The position numbers and the translations under genes are program-made. Shown here piece after piece: positions 6,486 to 14,210 of a stretch of DNA of 26,230 nt. The first letter of the stretch is position 1. The number at the start of each line of letters is the position of its first letter. The notes below the pieces were generated by a model, which made no database searches, had not been told where the DNA came from, and saw nothing but the letters and a program-made list of their open reading frames with translations. Origin of the DNA: Halodurantibacterium flavum (lineage in GTDB: Bacteria; Pseudomonadota; Alphaproteobacteria; Rhodobacterales; Rhodobacteraceae); assembly GCF_042681825.1 (NCBI RefSeq), contig NZ_JBHUGH010000033.1:1-26230 (forward strand). The letters are read 5' to 3'.

Positions 6486-6530
6486 CCACGACCGAAGGAT
6501 GGCAGGATAAAAGGGCGCACGGTGCGCGTC
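6486..6530 (-). other. Candidate oriT with IncP/MOBP-like nic sequence
   Basis: On the minus strand, positions 6509 down to 6502 read TATCCTG-C, matching the IncP-type nic consensus (YATCCTG|Y). The predicted nick falls between 6503 and 6502. On the plus strand this is GGCAGGATA, shared with the RP4 nick region. A perfect 13-bp dyad centred on 6521 lies just beside it. The relaxase encoded from 6657 is of the matching MOBP class. Transfer would start toward lower coordinates, with rep and par genes entering first and relaxase, traG and trb last. The site is predicted only. Confidence 0.5.
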
Positions 6531-6647
6531 GGTTGGGCGGTTGTTTTTGTTCATGTTTTCGCCGCGTTCCGCACCGTGTGGCGCGTGTTCGCACCGTGCG
6601 AGATGTGCCTAAGTTTCTGAAAATGAACGGTGTTTCGCACTGTGTGG
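6515..6647. repeat. Four copies of a 13-bp dyad (core CGCACNGTGYG) upstream of the relaxase gene
   Basis: Copies are at 6515-6527 (GCGCACGGTGCGC, perfect), 6569-6581 (CCGCACCGTGTGG, one mismatch between arms), 6589-6601 (TCGCACCGTGCGA, perfect) and 6635-6647 (TCGCACTGTGTGG). Two lie exactly 20 bases apart. The last covers the bases just before the relaxase ribosome site. The cluster fills most of the gap between the transglycosylase and relaxase genes, so it is a good candidate operator or relaxosome-protein binding region. Confidence 0.7.
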
Positions 6648-6656
6648 GGATCTCCC

Positions 6657-8411
6657 ATGCCCGATGATCGCGAGTTCCGCATCCGCCCGGGGCGTATCCG
6701 TTCGACAAAGGCGCAGCAGGCCCGTCCCTTTGTCGCACAGGCCCTGGCTGCCGCGAAAAAGGCCGGGGGTGGCGTCTCGCGGGCCGGGCGCGTCACTCCG
6801 GGCAATCGGTCCCGTTTCGGGCGCGGTCAGCGCGCCAGTATTCAGGCCAACCGCCTCATCTCCGCCCGCACGCGCGGCGCGGTGGTCAAGGCGCGTGTGG
6901 TGCGGCACAGCGGGACGTCCGTGCCTCTCGGAGCCCACCTCGATTACCTGCGCCGGGATGGCGTGACCCGGGACGGGGAGAAGGCCAGGCTCTTCGGTCC
7001 GGAAACGGAGGATGCCGAAGGCCGGGCCTTCGCCGGGCGGTGTCGCGATGACCGTCATCATTTCCGCTTCATCGTCTCGCCCGATGACGCGCCGGACATG
7101 TCTGACCTGCAATCCTTCACCCGCGATCTCGTCGGGCGGATGGAGCAGGATCTCGGCACGTCTCTTGACTGGGTCGGCGTCGACCACTGGAACACCGCCC
7201 ATCCGCATGTCCATCTGATCGTCCGGGGCGTGCGCGACGACGGCCAGGATCTCGTGATCTCGCGGGACTACATCAAGGAGGGGATGCGCGACAGGGTACG
7301 GGATCTCATCACCCAGGAACTGGGTCCACGCAGCGATCTCGAGATCCGCCAGACGCTTGAACGTCAGATCGAGGCCGAGCGCTGGACGCAGCTCGATCGT
7401 CAGCTACTGCGGGATGCCGGAGGTTCGCGCATCGTCGACATGGCGCCGGATGGGGATCGGCAGCCGGATGCGTTTCACACACTGAAGGTCGGGCGGTTGC
7501 GCCGACTGGAAGTCCTCGGCGTCGCCGACCAGATCGGAGGGTCGCAATGGCACCTCAGGGACGATGCCGAGGCAGTCCTGCGGGAGATGGGGGAGCGTGG
7601 CGACATCATCAAGCGGATGCATCGTGCCCTGACGGACCGGGGGATCGAGCGCGGATCCTCGAGTTACGTCATTGCCGCAGAGAGCCTCGATGTTCCTGTC
7701 ATCGGTCGTCTGGTCCAGCGGGGCCTCGATGACGAACTGAAAGGGACAGCCTATGCCGTCGTCGATGGTGTCGATGGCCGGAGCCACCATATCCGTCTGC
7801 CCCATCTCGACGCCGCCGGCGACAGCGCCCCAGGCTCGATCGTGGAACTCCGCACCTATGACGATGCGCGCGGCCAGCGTCGCGTTGCACTGGCGGCTCG
7901 GTCCGACCTGGACCTTGCTGCGCAGGTGACCGCGTCCGGGGCCACCTGGCTCGACCGGCAGGCCATCGCGCGGGATCCGCTCGCCCTGTCGGAGCAGGGG
8001 TTTGGTGCCGAGGTCCGGGAGGCCCTGGAAGCCCGGGCCGAGCACCTGGTCACGGAAGGGCTGGCCGAGCGGCGGGGCGGCAGCGTGGTCTTTGCCCGGC
8101 GCCTGCTTGGAACCTTGCGCGATCGCGAGCTGCAGGCGGTTGGTGAGCAGCTCTCGGGGGAGCCCGGGTTGCCGTTCAACAAGGCGGATGCTGGCGACTA
8201 CGTCAGCGGTCTCTATCGCCAGCGTCTCGCGCTGGCCTCGGGGCGATTTGCGATGATCGAAGGCTGCGGTGCCGACGGCGCGCTCGGCTTCCAGCTGGTG
8301 CCCTGGTCCCCCTCTCTCGAAAAGCACCTCGGCCGGGATGTCACCGGCGTCGCGCGCGCGGACGGCGGGGTGGACTGGGACTTTGGTCGTAAGCGCGGCC
8401 TCGGTCTCTGA
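6657..8411 (+). CDS. rlxS: MOBP-type relaxase (VirD2-like, DUF3363)
   Basis: A 584-residue conjugative relaxase that nicks oriT and is carried covalently on the transferred strand. ATG 6657 has GGGGA six bases upstream; an earlier start at 6630 has no such site. The first 85 residues are basic. Tyr97 (HLDYLRRDG) is the likely catalytic tyrosine. His134-135 (HHFRFIVSP) and the metal-binding HUH-type motif at 177-187 (HWNTAHPHVHL) complete the active centre. The C-terminal 350 residues match DUF3363, which is joined to relaxases of this element class (RlxS of ICEMlSym(R7A)). The name is given by analogy. Candidate oriT lies directly upstream and traG downstream. Confidence 0.9.
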   Translation: MPDDREFRIRPGRIRSTKAQQARPFVAQALAAAKKAGGGVSRAGRVTPGNRSRFGRGQRASIQANRLISARTRGAVVKARVVRHSGTSVPLGAHLDYLRRDGVTRDGEKARLFGPETEDAEGRAFAGRCRDDRHHFRFIVSPDDAPDMSDLQSFTRDLVGRMEQDLGTSLDWVGVDHWNTAHPHVHLIVRGVRDDGQDLVISRDYIKEGMRDRVRDLITQELGPRSDLEIRQTLERQIEAERWTQLDRQLLRDAGGSRIVDMAPDGDRQPDAFHTLKVGRLRRLEVLGVADQIGGSQWHLRDDAEAVLREMGERGDIIKRMHRALTDRGIERGSSSYVIAAESLDVPVIGRLVQRGLDDELKGTAYAVVDGVDGRSHHIRLPHLDAAGDSAPGSIVELRTYDDARGQRRVALAARSDLDLAAQVTASGATWLDRQAIARDPLALSEQGFGAEVREALEARAEHLVTEGLAERRGGSVVFARRLLGTLRDRELQAVGEQLSGEPGLPFNKADAGDYVSGLYRQRLALASGRFAMIEGCGADGALGFQLVPWSPSLEKHLGRDVTGVARADGGVDWDFGRKRGLGL

Positions 8412-8438
8412 TCAACACACCGGAAAGGAGCGACAGTC

Positions 8439-10424
8439 ATGTCCGCGACCAAGATCCTCTGGGGGCAGATCTCCATCGTCTTCCTCATCATTCTGGCCAC
8501 CACCTGGGGCGCAACGCAATACGTGGCCGCGAGCCTTGGCTATCAGGCACAGCTGGGCCCACCCTGGTTCGTGTTGTTCGGGACGCCCATCTACTATCCT
8601 CCCGCCGTCTTCTGGTGGTGGTATTTCTACGAGGCCTACGCGCCGCCGGTCTTCGCGACAGGCGGGATCATCGCTGCCTCGGGGGGCTTCATCGCGATCG
8701 GTGTGGCCATCGCCATGTCGGTCTGGCGTGCCCGCGAGGCCCGCAACGTCGCGACCTATGGATCAGCCCGATGGGCCGAGAAGGGCGAGGTGAAGGCGGC
8801 TGGATTGCTGGACCCGGATGGCGTGGTCCTCGGTCGCTATGAGCGGCAGTATCTGCGCCACGATGGGCCGGAACATGTGCTTTGCTTCGCGCCGACGCGC
8901 TCCGGCAAGGGGGTAGGGCTCGTCGTACCCTCGCTTCTTACCTGGCCCGGCTCGGCCATCGTTCATGATATCAAGGGCGAGAACTGGCAGTTGACCGCAG
9001 GGTTCCGGGCCCGGCACGGTCGGGTCCTGCTCTTCGATCCCACCAATCCGAACTCTTCGGCCTACAACCCCCTGCTCGAAGTGCGCCGTGGGGAGTGGGA
9101 GGTTCGCGATGTCCAGAATATCGCCGACATCCTTGTCGATCCCGAGGGGAGCCTGGAGCGGCGGAACCACTGGGAGAAGACCAGCCACAGTCTGCTCGTC
9201 GGGGCGATCCTGCACGTCCTCTATGCCGAGAAGGACAAGACGCTGGCTGGCGTCGCCAACTTCCTGTCCGACCCGCGGCGTCCCGTGGAGTCCACACTCC
9301 GCGCCATGATGCGGACGCCGCACCTGGGCGAGGCGGGGCCGCATCCCGTGGTCGCCAGTGCCGCCCGCGAGTTACTCAACAAGTCCGAGAATGAACGTTC
9401 TGGCGTGCTGTCGACGGCGATGTCTTTCCTTGGACTCTATCGCGACCCCGTGGTCGCGCAGGTCACGCGCCGCTGCGACTGGCGGATCGGTGACATTGTC
9501 GGGGGAGTGCGCCCCGTCACGCTGTATCTCGTGGTGCCGCCATCTGACATCAATCGCACCAAGCCGCTCATTCGTCTGATCCTCAACCAAATCGGCCGAC
9601 GGCTGACCGAAGATCTGCAGGGCAAGGAAGACCGTCATCGGCTGCTTCTGATGCTCGATGAGTTCCCGGCGCTTGGCCGGTTGGATTTCTTCGAGAGCGC
9701 GCTGGCCTTCATGGCGGGCTACGGGCTGAAGAGCTTCCTCATCGCCCAGTCGCTGAACCAGATCGAGAAGGCCTACGGCCCGAACAACTCGATCCTCGAC
9801 AATTGCCACGTCCGGGTGAGCTTCGCGACGAATGATGAGCGTACGGCCAAGCGGGTGTCCGACGCCCTCGGCACCGCCACCGAGATGAAGGCGATGAAGA
9901 ACTATGCCGGGCACCGTCTGGCGCCCTGGCTCAGCCATCTCATGGTGTCCCGGTCGGAAACTGCGCGGGCGTTGCTCACCCCCGGAGAAATCATGCAACT
10001 GCCGCCATCCGAAGAGATCGTCATGGTGGCCGGCACGCCCCCGATCCGCGCGACAAAGGCACGGTATTACGAAGATACGCGGTTCACCGAGCGGGTCTTG
10101 CCGCCACCCGACTTGGTGGATGTGGACACCTCGGGGAAGGATGACTGGAGCAGTCTGGCAGTTCCAACCCAGGACAACGAGCTCGAGCCAGTTTCCGAGA
10201 CGGGACCGGAAGATGAGGACCCGACTGCGTCAGAGCGCCGTCTTCAGCCGGAGCTGGCGCAGACTCGGTCGGCCGATAGGCAGACGCCTCTTGAGAACGA
10301 GTTTGAATTCGATCCACCCGAGGATGAGGAAGATGGCGCCATCCGCAATCGGCGCATCATGCACCAGATGCGCGGTGTCGCGCGCCAGATCTCCCTTAAC
10401 CCCGATGACGGCATGGAGCTTTGA
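8439..10424 (+). CDS. traG: TraG/VirD4-type coupling protein
   Basis: A 661-residue type IV coupling protein, an inner-membrane ATPase that brings the relaxase-DNA complex to the Trb channel. Two N-terminal membrane segments (about 6-30 and 70-95) are followed by the nucleotide-binding domain. The Walker A-like motif APTRSGKG is at 151-158 and Walker B LLLMLDEF at 402-409, then the conserved AQSLNQIEKAYGPNNSILDNC. The last 100 residues are acidic and poorly conserved, probably a contact region. An AGGAG-type ribosome site precedes ATG 8439. Length is normal for TraG. Confidence 0.95.
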   Translation: MSATKILWGQISIVFLIILATTWGATQYVAASLGYQAQLGPPWFVLFGTPIYYPPAVFWWWYFYEAYAPPVFATGGIIAASGGFIAIGVAIAMSVWRAREARNVATYGSARWAEKGEVKAAGLLDPDGVVLGRYERQYLRHDGPEHVLCFAPTRSGKGVGLVVPSLLTWPGSAIVHDIKGENWQLTAGFRARHGRVLLFDPTNPNSSAYNPLLEVRRGEWEVRDVQNIADILVDPEGSLERRNHWEKTSHSLLVGAILHVLYAEKDKTLAGVANFLSDPRRPVESTLRAMMRTPHLGEAGPHPVVASAARELLNKSENERSGVLSTAMSFLGLYRDPVVAQVTRRCDWRIGDIVGGVRPVTLYLVVPPSDINRTKPLIRLILNQIGRRLTEDLQGKEDRHRLLLMLDEFPALGRLDFFESALAFMAGYGLKSFLIAQSLNQIEKAYGPNNSILDNCHVRVSFATNDERTAKRVSDALGTATEMKAMKNYAGHRLAPWLSHLMVSRSETARALLTPGEIMQLPPSEEIVMVAGTPPIRATKARYYEDTRFTERVLPPPDLVDVDTSGKDDWSSLAVPTQDNELEPVSETGPEDEDPTASERRLQPELAQTRSADRQTPLENEFEFDPPEDEEDGAIRNRRIMHQMRGVARQISLNPDDGMEL

Positions 10425-10426
10425 TC

Positions 10427-10855
10427 ATGACATCGAGCCGCAAGAAGACCAAGATCTCGGTCTATCTCGATCCCGAGGTCATGCAGATGCTGGCGGAGTT
10501 TGCCGCCCGGCGCGACAGATCCCAATCGATGGTGGCCGAGGCCGCGATCGCATCCTTCCTCTCTCCGGATGATGCAGAGCGCCGCGAGGCGGTTCTGGCT
10601 CGACGCCTGGATCAGATCGACAGGCGCATTACCCGGCTGGAACGCGATGTCGGGATCTCCGTCGAAAGCCTGGTCGTGTTCATTCGTTTCTGGCTTGCGA
10701 CAACACCCGCGCTGCCGGAGCCCGCAGCGAAAGCTGCGCGGGCGAAGGCTGGGGAGCGCTACGAGGCGTTTATCGCGGCTCTCGGTCGGCGCTTGGCCCA
10801 GGGGCCGAAGCTGCGGCAGGAGGTGTCGGAAGATGTGGGGGGGCGCGGCGGGTAG
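10427..10855 (+). CDS. CopG-like ribbon-helix-helix protein of the tra region
   Basis: A 142-residue protein just after traG. ATG 10427 with GGAG upstream is preferred to TTG 10421. The N-terminus is a ribbon-helix-helix domain (KKTKISVYLDPEVMQMLAEFAARRD, SQSMVAEAAIASFL). It is followed by a helical segment rich in Arg and Asp (RRLDQIDRRITRLERDV, probably coiled coil) and an Ala/Lys-rich tail. The gene is regularly found between traG and trbB in tra/trb elements and likely regulates the trb operon or helps the relaxosome. Here the expected next gene, trbB, is 5.6 kb away because accessory DNA is inserted directly after this stop codon. Confidence 0.85.
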   Translation: MTSSRKKTKISVYLDPEVMQMLAEFAARRDRSQSMVAEAAIASFLSPDDAERREAVLARRLDQIDRRITRLERDVGISVESLVVFIRFWLATTPALPEPAAKAARAKAGERYEAFIAALGRRLAQGPKLRQEVSEDVGGRGG

Positions 10856-11155
10856 TTGATTGGCGCGATAAGGGGCTCAACATCTTGCTGCAACGCGAAT
10901 TTCATACGAAGCGAAAATGTTTCAGTGACATCTAAGGACCAGCCAGCAAATTTTGTAAGCGGCGGATAGGATCCTCTCTCGCAGACCATAGTCGCGTCTT
11001 TTCCGTAAATTTCTTCGGAGTTGTCGATTACTCAAACCCTCGTGACATCGTTAACAATGAAGCGCCTTTGGCGGTCGCCGCCCTGATGGTGACGGCCGGG
11101 TAGCGGCGTAGCTGTAGGTCCGCGGGCGGTCGCGCCTGCCTGTCTGCGAGGCATC
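10856..11155. other. Unassigned intergenic segment at the left edge of the insertion
   Basis: About 300 bases with no convincing gene. The first 200 are clearly richer in A and T than the backbone, which suggests foreign DNA. A minus-strand frame at 10759-10989 has no recognisable domain and overlaps the copG-like gene, so it is not called. The region from 11090 to 11150 is GC-rich with imperfect inverted repeats. I see no promoter or terminator that I would defend. Confidence 0.4.
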
Positions 11156-11267
11156 TCAAGTCTTGTTAGGATTGAACCAGATGGTTAGCGAGCCCAGGCG
11201 CTTGAGCGCTTCATTATAGGCTGGCCAGTTTCCGGTCCTGTAGGTCGGGGGGGGGCTGCTCGTGCAT
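11156..11267 (-). pseudogene. IS5-family transposase N-terminal fragment
   Basis: The minus strand reads PPPTYRTGNWPAYNEALKR then LGSLTIWFNPNKT and a stop. This is the start of the common IS5-type transposase whose N-terminus has NWPAYNEALKRRGSLTIWFDP. The remaining 250 or so residues, including all DDE catalytic residues, are absent. The ATG at 11267 is in another frame; the frame changes in a run of nine C on the coding strand (11247-11255), typical of slippage decay. Dead remnant marking earlier transposition in the insertion. Confidence 0.75.
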
Positions 11268-11349
11268 TCCAGCTGCCACGTTGGATGCATGAGATGAATT
11301 CCTCACAGGATTTGTACAACATGTATAACCGCCCCATGCGCAAGAGGAA

Positions 11350-12690
11350 TTTTCGGAGCTTCGTCTGACGCGCTGTCGGGTGCTGACATGTATCCGGCCT
11401 TAAAATGCGGCCGTTGGTGCCGCGGGCCCGTGTGGTGGTCGAGGATCGGGCCCAGATCAAAGCCGCGTGCTCGGTGGCACTCTGTTGCACCCTGGGTGTC
11501 CCGACCCTGTCTCACGACGATTGCGCTATACTGCTCCTGGCCCTCTTACGCTCCGACGTTCCCCTGCCGAGGCGGACTACGCCGCCACGACCGGAGCCCT
11601 GTAGACGCCACCGCGGGCCATGAGCGCCCAGACGATCCGCGCCATCTTGTTCGCAAGGGCCACCCGCACCAGCATTCCCGGCTTGCGTGCGAGCATGCCG
11701 CCCAGCCACGTGCCGGGCCTGGCCGCGGCATGAGTGTGCCGTTTGATGATGACGCTGTTGGCACCGATGATCAGCAGCCGCCTGAGCGAGCGTTCCCCCA
11801 TCTTGGTCGTCGCCCCAAGACGCTGTTTCCCGCCGGTCGAGTGCTGCCGAGGTGTAAGACCGAGCCATGCCGCGAAGTCGCGTGCCCGGCGGAAGTGCTC
11901 CGGCGGCGGAGCCAGTGTCGCGAGCGCCGTGGCGATCAACGGGCCTATGCCGGGGATCGTCATCAGCCGTCGTGCCAAGTCGCTCTCCCGCGCCCGGCGG
12001 GCGATCTCCGCATCGAGCCCGGCGATCCGTTCGTCGAGATGGCGCAGGACATCCACGAGGAGCTGCAACGTCGCGCGTGCCGCCTCTGGCAGGTGACTGC
12101 CGGGCTCCTCGATCACCGTGATCAGTCGGCGCACGCTTGCGGCGCCCTGCGGGACGACCTCGCCGAACTCGGTCAGGTGGCCGCGGAGCGCGTTGCTCGT
12201 CTGCGTGCGCTGCCGGATCAGAAGTTCGCGCACCCGGAACACCGCAGCGGCACCCTGCGTCTCCTCGCTCTTCACCGGCACGAAGCGCATGTTCGGACGC
12301 TGCGCCGCCTCGCAGATGGCTTCGGCGTCCGCCGCGTCATTCTTCTGCCGCCGCACAAACGGCTTCACATAGGCCGGCGGGATCAATCGGACCTGATGGC
12401 CAAGCTGCCCGATCTCCCGCCCCCAATGGTGGCCCCGCCGCACGCCTCCATCGCAACGGTGCAAGACGGCAGGCCGCCGAGAAACTCGAGCACCTGACCA
12501 CGTCGCAGCCTCCTGCGAAGCACCGCGCGCCCCAACCCGTCGGCCCCATGCAGCTGGAATACATTCTTCGCCAGATCGAGCCCGATTGTGATAATCTCCG
12601 ACATGACCGCTCCCTCCTGTGGATCATCGCAGACCCACCTTGGCACATCGATGCCGTCGAGGGGCGGTCACACCATCAGAGCCGTCGGCA
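11350..12690 (-). mobile_element. IS110-family insertion sequence (ends approximate)
   Basis: The element contains a minus-strand IS110 recombinase gene (11577-12604). About 200 bases of non-coding DNA on its 3' side have the look of IS110-family tails (RQGRDTQ-type false frames), and about 85 bases lie on its 5' side. Long non-coding DNA downstream of the recombinase is the layout of the IS1111 subgroup, in which a guide (seek/bridge) RNA is made from that side. IS110 elements lack clear terminal inverted repeats, so I could not fix the ends. Confidence 0.6.
11577..12604 (-). pseudogene. IS110-family transposase, frameshifted
   Basis: The start MSEIITIGLDLAKNVFQLHGAD (ATG at 12604) holds the first catalytic Asp of the RuvC-like DEDD domain. 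At about 12430-12436 the frame changes. AMEACGGA is in the first frame and HHWGREIGQLGH in the second, where AMEACGGAHHWGRE would be expected; one base appears missing in a G/C run. The second frame then continues unbroken to the TAG at 11577-11579. It includes KNDAADAEAICEA, the MTIPGIGPLIATAL motif of the C-terminal Transposase_20 domain and its catalytic-Ser region near NSVIIKR. IS110 recombinases normally need no frameshift, so this is probably inactive. A sequencing error cannot be excluded. Confidence 0.8.
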
Positions 12691-13410
12691 TCAGTAGAGC
12701 TCCGTTCCGATTTGGGTTGGGGGAAGTGACCCCGGCGGGCGCGTTCCGTGCCCCGATTCCTCGGGCGAGAGGACGACGACGCGTGTACCGCTTCGGACGC
12801 GGTCGGCCAGATCGACGATGTCCTGGTTGTAGAGCGGTATGCAGCCCGACGACGCGGCCTGACCGATCGTCCAAGGCTGTGACGTGCCATGGATGCGATA
12901 GAGCGTGTCGCGTCCGCCCTGGTGAAGATACAGCGCGCGCGCCCCGAGCGGATTGTCGAGCCCGCCCTCCATGCCGCCGGCATGCGGCGCGTAGATGTCC
13001 GGCTCGCGCGAGATCATGTTCTCAGTCGGCGTCCAGGATGGCCAATCGCGCTGATAGGGGATCACCGCCTAACCGTCGAATTGACGGCCCGCCTCACCCA
13101 CCGCGATGCCGTAACGGATCGCCCGGTCGCCCTCGAGGATATAATAAAGGAACCGCTCGTAGGGATCGACGACGATGGACCCGGGCGACTCTTCCGTCCA
13201 GTAATCGACTTCCTGCCGGGCGTTGCGCTCCGACAGGAACCGCGCGTCGACGGCGGGAATGATCGTCTCGCCATCGTCGACCGCCCCGTACATCTGCAGG
13301 ATTCCGAGATCGATCTGGGGCGCAACCGGGATAGTTGCGACCTCCGGTTCGGGGCGGGCGCAGGCCGCGAGAACAAGCGCGGCTGCAAGCGCGAGGATAG
13401 GTCGGATCAT
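12691..13410 (-). pseudogene. L,D-transpeptidase lipoprotein (YkuD/ErfK type) with internal amber stop
   Basis: The first 113 codons give a lipoprotein signal (ALVLAAC, lipid Cys17) and the start of the YkuD domain (VDYWTEESPGSIVVDP, LYYILEGDRAIRYGIAVGEAG). Codon 114 is TAG (13069-13071). The same frame then continues with VIPYQRDWPSWTPTENMIS, GGLDNPLGARALYL, RIHGTS (His174) and SSGC with catalytic Cys190. The usual Arg after GCI is Pro192, a second sign of decay. Without readthrough the product lacks the active site. Intact relatives make 3-3 or lipoprotein crosslinks in periplasmic peptidoglycan. The start overlaps the stop of the TlpA gene by ATGA, so it was the last gene of that operon. 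The C-terminal end lies close to the IS110 boundary. Confidence 0.85.
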
Positions 13411-14210
13411 CGGATCTCTCCTCCGAGGTTTTCGAGACGTGATGTGAACTCGGCGCGGGAGATCTCGCCAGTATGGGCCGCGACGAGCCGGCCGTCCGCA
13501 TCGTAGAACAGCGTCGTCGGAAGCCCCATCGCTCCGAGGCCACCGAGAAGATCACCCTCGGGGTCGAGCAGGATACCCTCGCCGGGAAGGTCCACATCGT
13601 CGAGGAATCCGGCGATCCGGGGCGGCGTCTCGGCTTGGTTGGCAAAGACCACATCGACGCCTTCGGCTCGATCGGCGATCTCCATCATCATCGGCATCTC
13701 GCGGCGACACGGCGGGCACCACGTCGCCCAGAGATTGATCGCGAGCGGGCGTCCGGCACGTTCCGAGAGCACAACCGGCGGGCCTTCGTAGGTAAGGAAC
13801 GGGGTATCGGGCAGGCCGCTACCGCCATCGGAAGCGATCAGGAACGGCGCGATCGATCCGGCGAGAGCCGCGACAAGCGCACCGGACAGTATCGGCGCGA
13901 CCATTCCGGATCGACGTGCCGCTACGATGAGAGCTGTACCGATGAAACCGATCGCTCCCGACCGAACCGAGAAGCCCCCTTGCCATAAAGCAAAGATATC
14001 AAGCGGATCGGCAGCAAACGTGGCCCAGTTCTCAACCACGAATCCGATCCGCGCGAAGACGACCCAGGCGATGAGCAGGCCGAAGACCGGCACGTCCGCG
14101 CCGCGCCATCGTGCAACGAGCCCTGCGACGATCACGAAGGCGAGGGCCGCCATGATCGCGGCGAAGCGGGCTCCGTCGAAGAGGAGGGAGCCGATCTGCA
14201 CAGCGCTCAT
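13407..14210 (-). CDS. TlpA-like thiol-disulfide reductase with N-terminal membrane domain
   Basis: A 267-residue membrane protein. Residues 1-125 contain about four hydrophobic segments; the stretch FALWQGGFSVRSGAIG at about 73-88 resembles the membrane core of prolipoprotein diacylglyceryl transferase (Lgt), though the Lgt catalytic set is not evident. Residues 135-265 form a TlpA/thioredoxin domain with W-C165-P-P-C168 and the cis-Pro region GLPTTLFYD. The domain should face the periplasm and reduce protein disulfides or sulfenic acids. It overlaps the preceding thioredoxin-like gene and the following L,D-transpeptidase gene by ATGA. Orientation and substrate are inferred. Confidence 0.85.
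   Translation of the reverse strand: MSAVQIGSLLFDGARFAAIMAALAFVIVAGLVARWRGADVPVFGLLIAWVVFARIGFVVENWATFAADPLDIFALWQGGFSVRSGAIGFIGTALIVAARRSGMVAPILSGALVAALAGSIAPFLIASDGGSGLPDTPFLTYEGPPVVLSERAGRPLAINLWATWCPPCRREMPMMMEIADRAEGVDVVFANQAETPPRIAGFLDDVDLPGEGILLDPEGDLLGGLGAMGLPTTLFYDADGRLVAAHTGEISRAEFTSRLENLGGEIR

Noticed and set aside
6410..6667. Plus-strand 85-residue frame starting by ATGA overlap with the transglycosylase gene
   Set aside because: It has no recognisable domain, has an Arg/Cys-rich composition like a random frame, runs through the candidate oriT and dyad array, and overlaps the relaxase start.
10759..10989. Minus-strand 76-codon frame at the end of the copG-like gene
   Set aside because: It overlaps a recognised gene, no ribosome site is evident and no family is recognised.
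11388..12497. Plus-strand frame of 369 codons opposite the IS110 recombinase
   Set aside because: It is the shadow of the minus-strand recombinase, with low-complexity Arg/Pro/Ala content and no domain.
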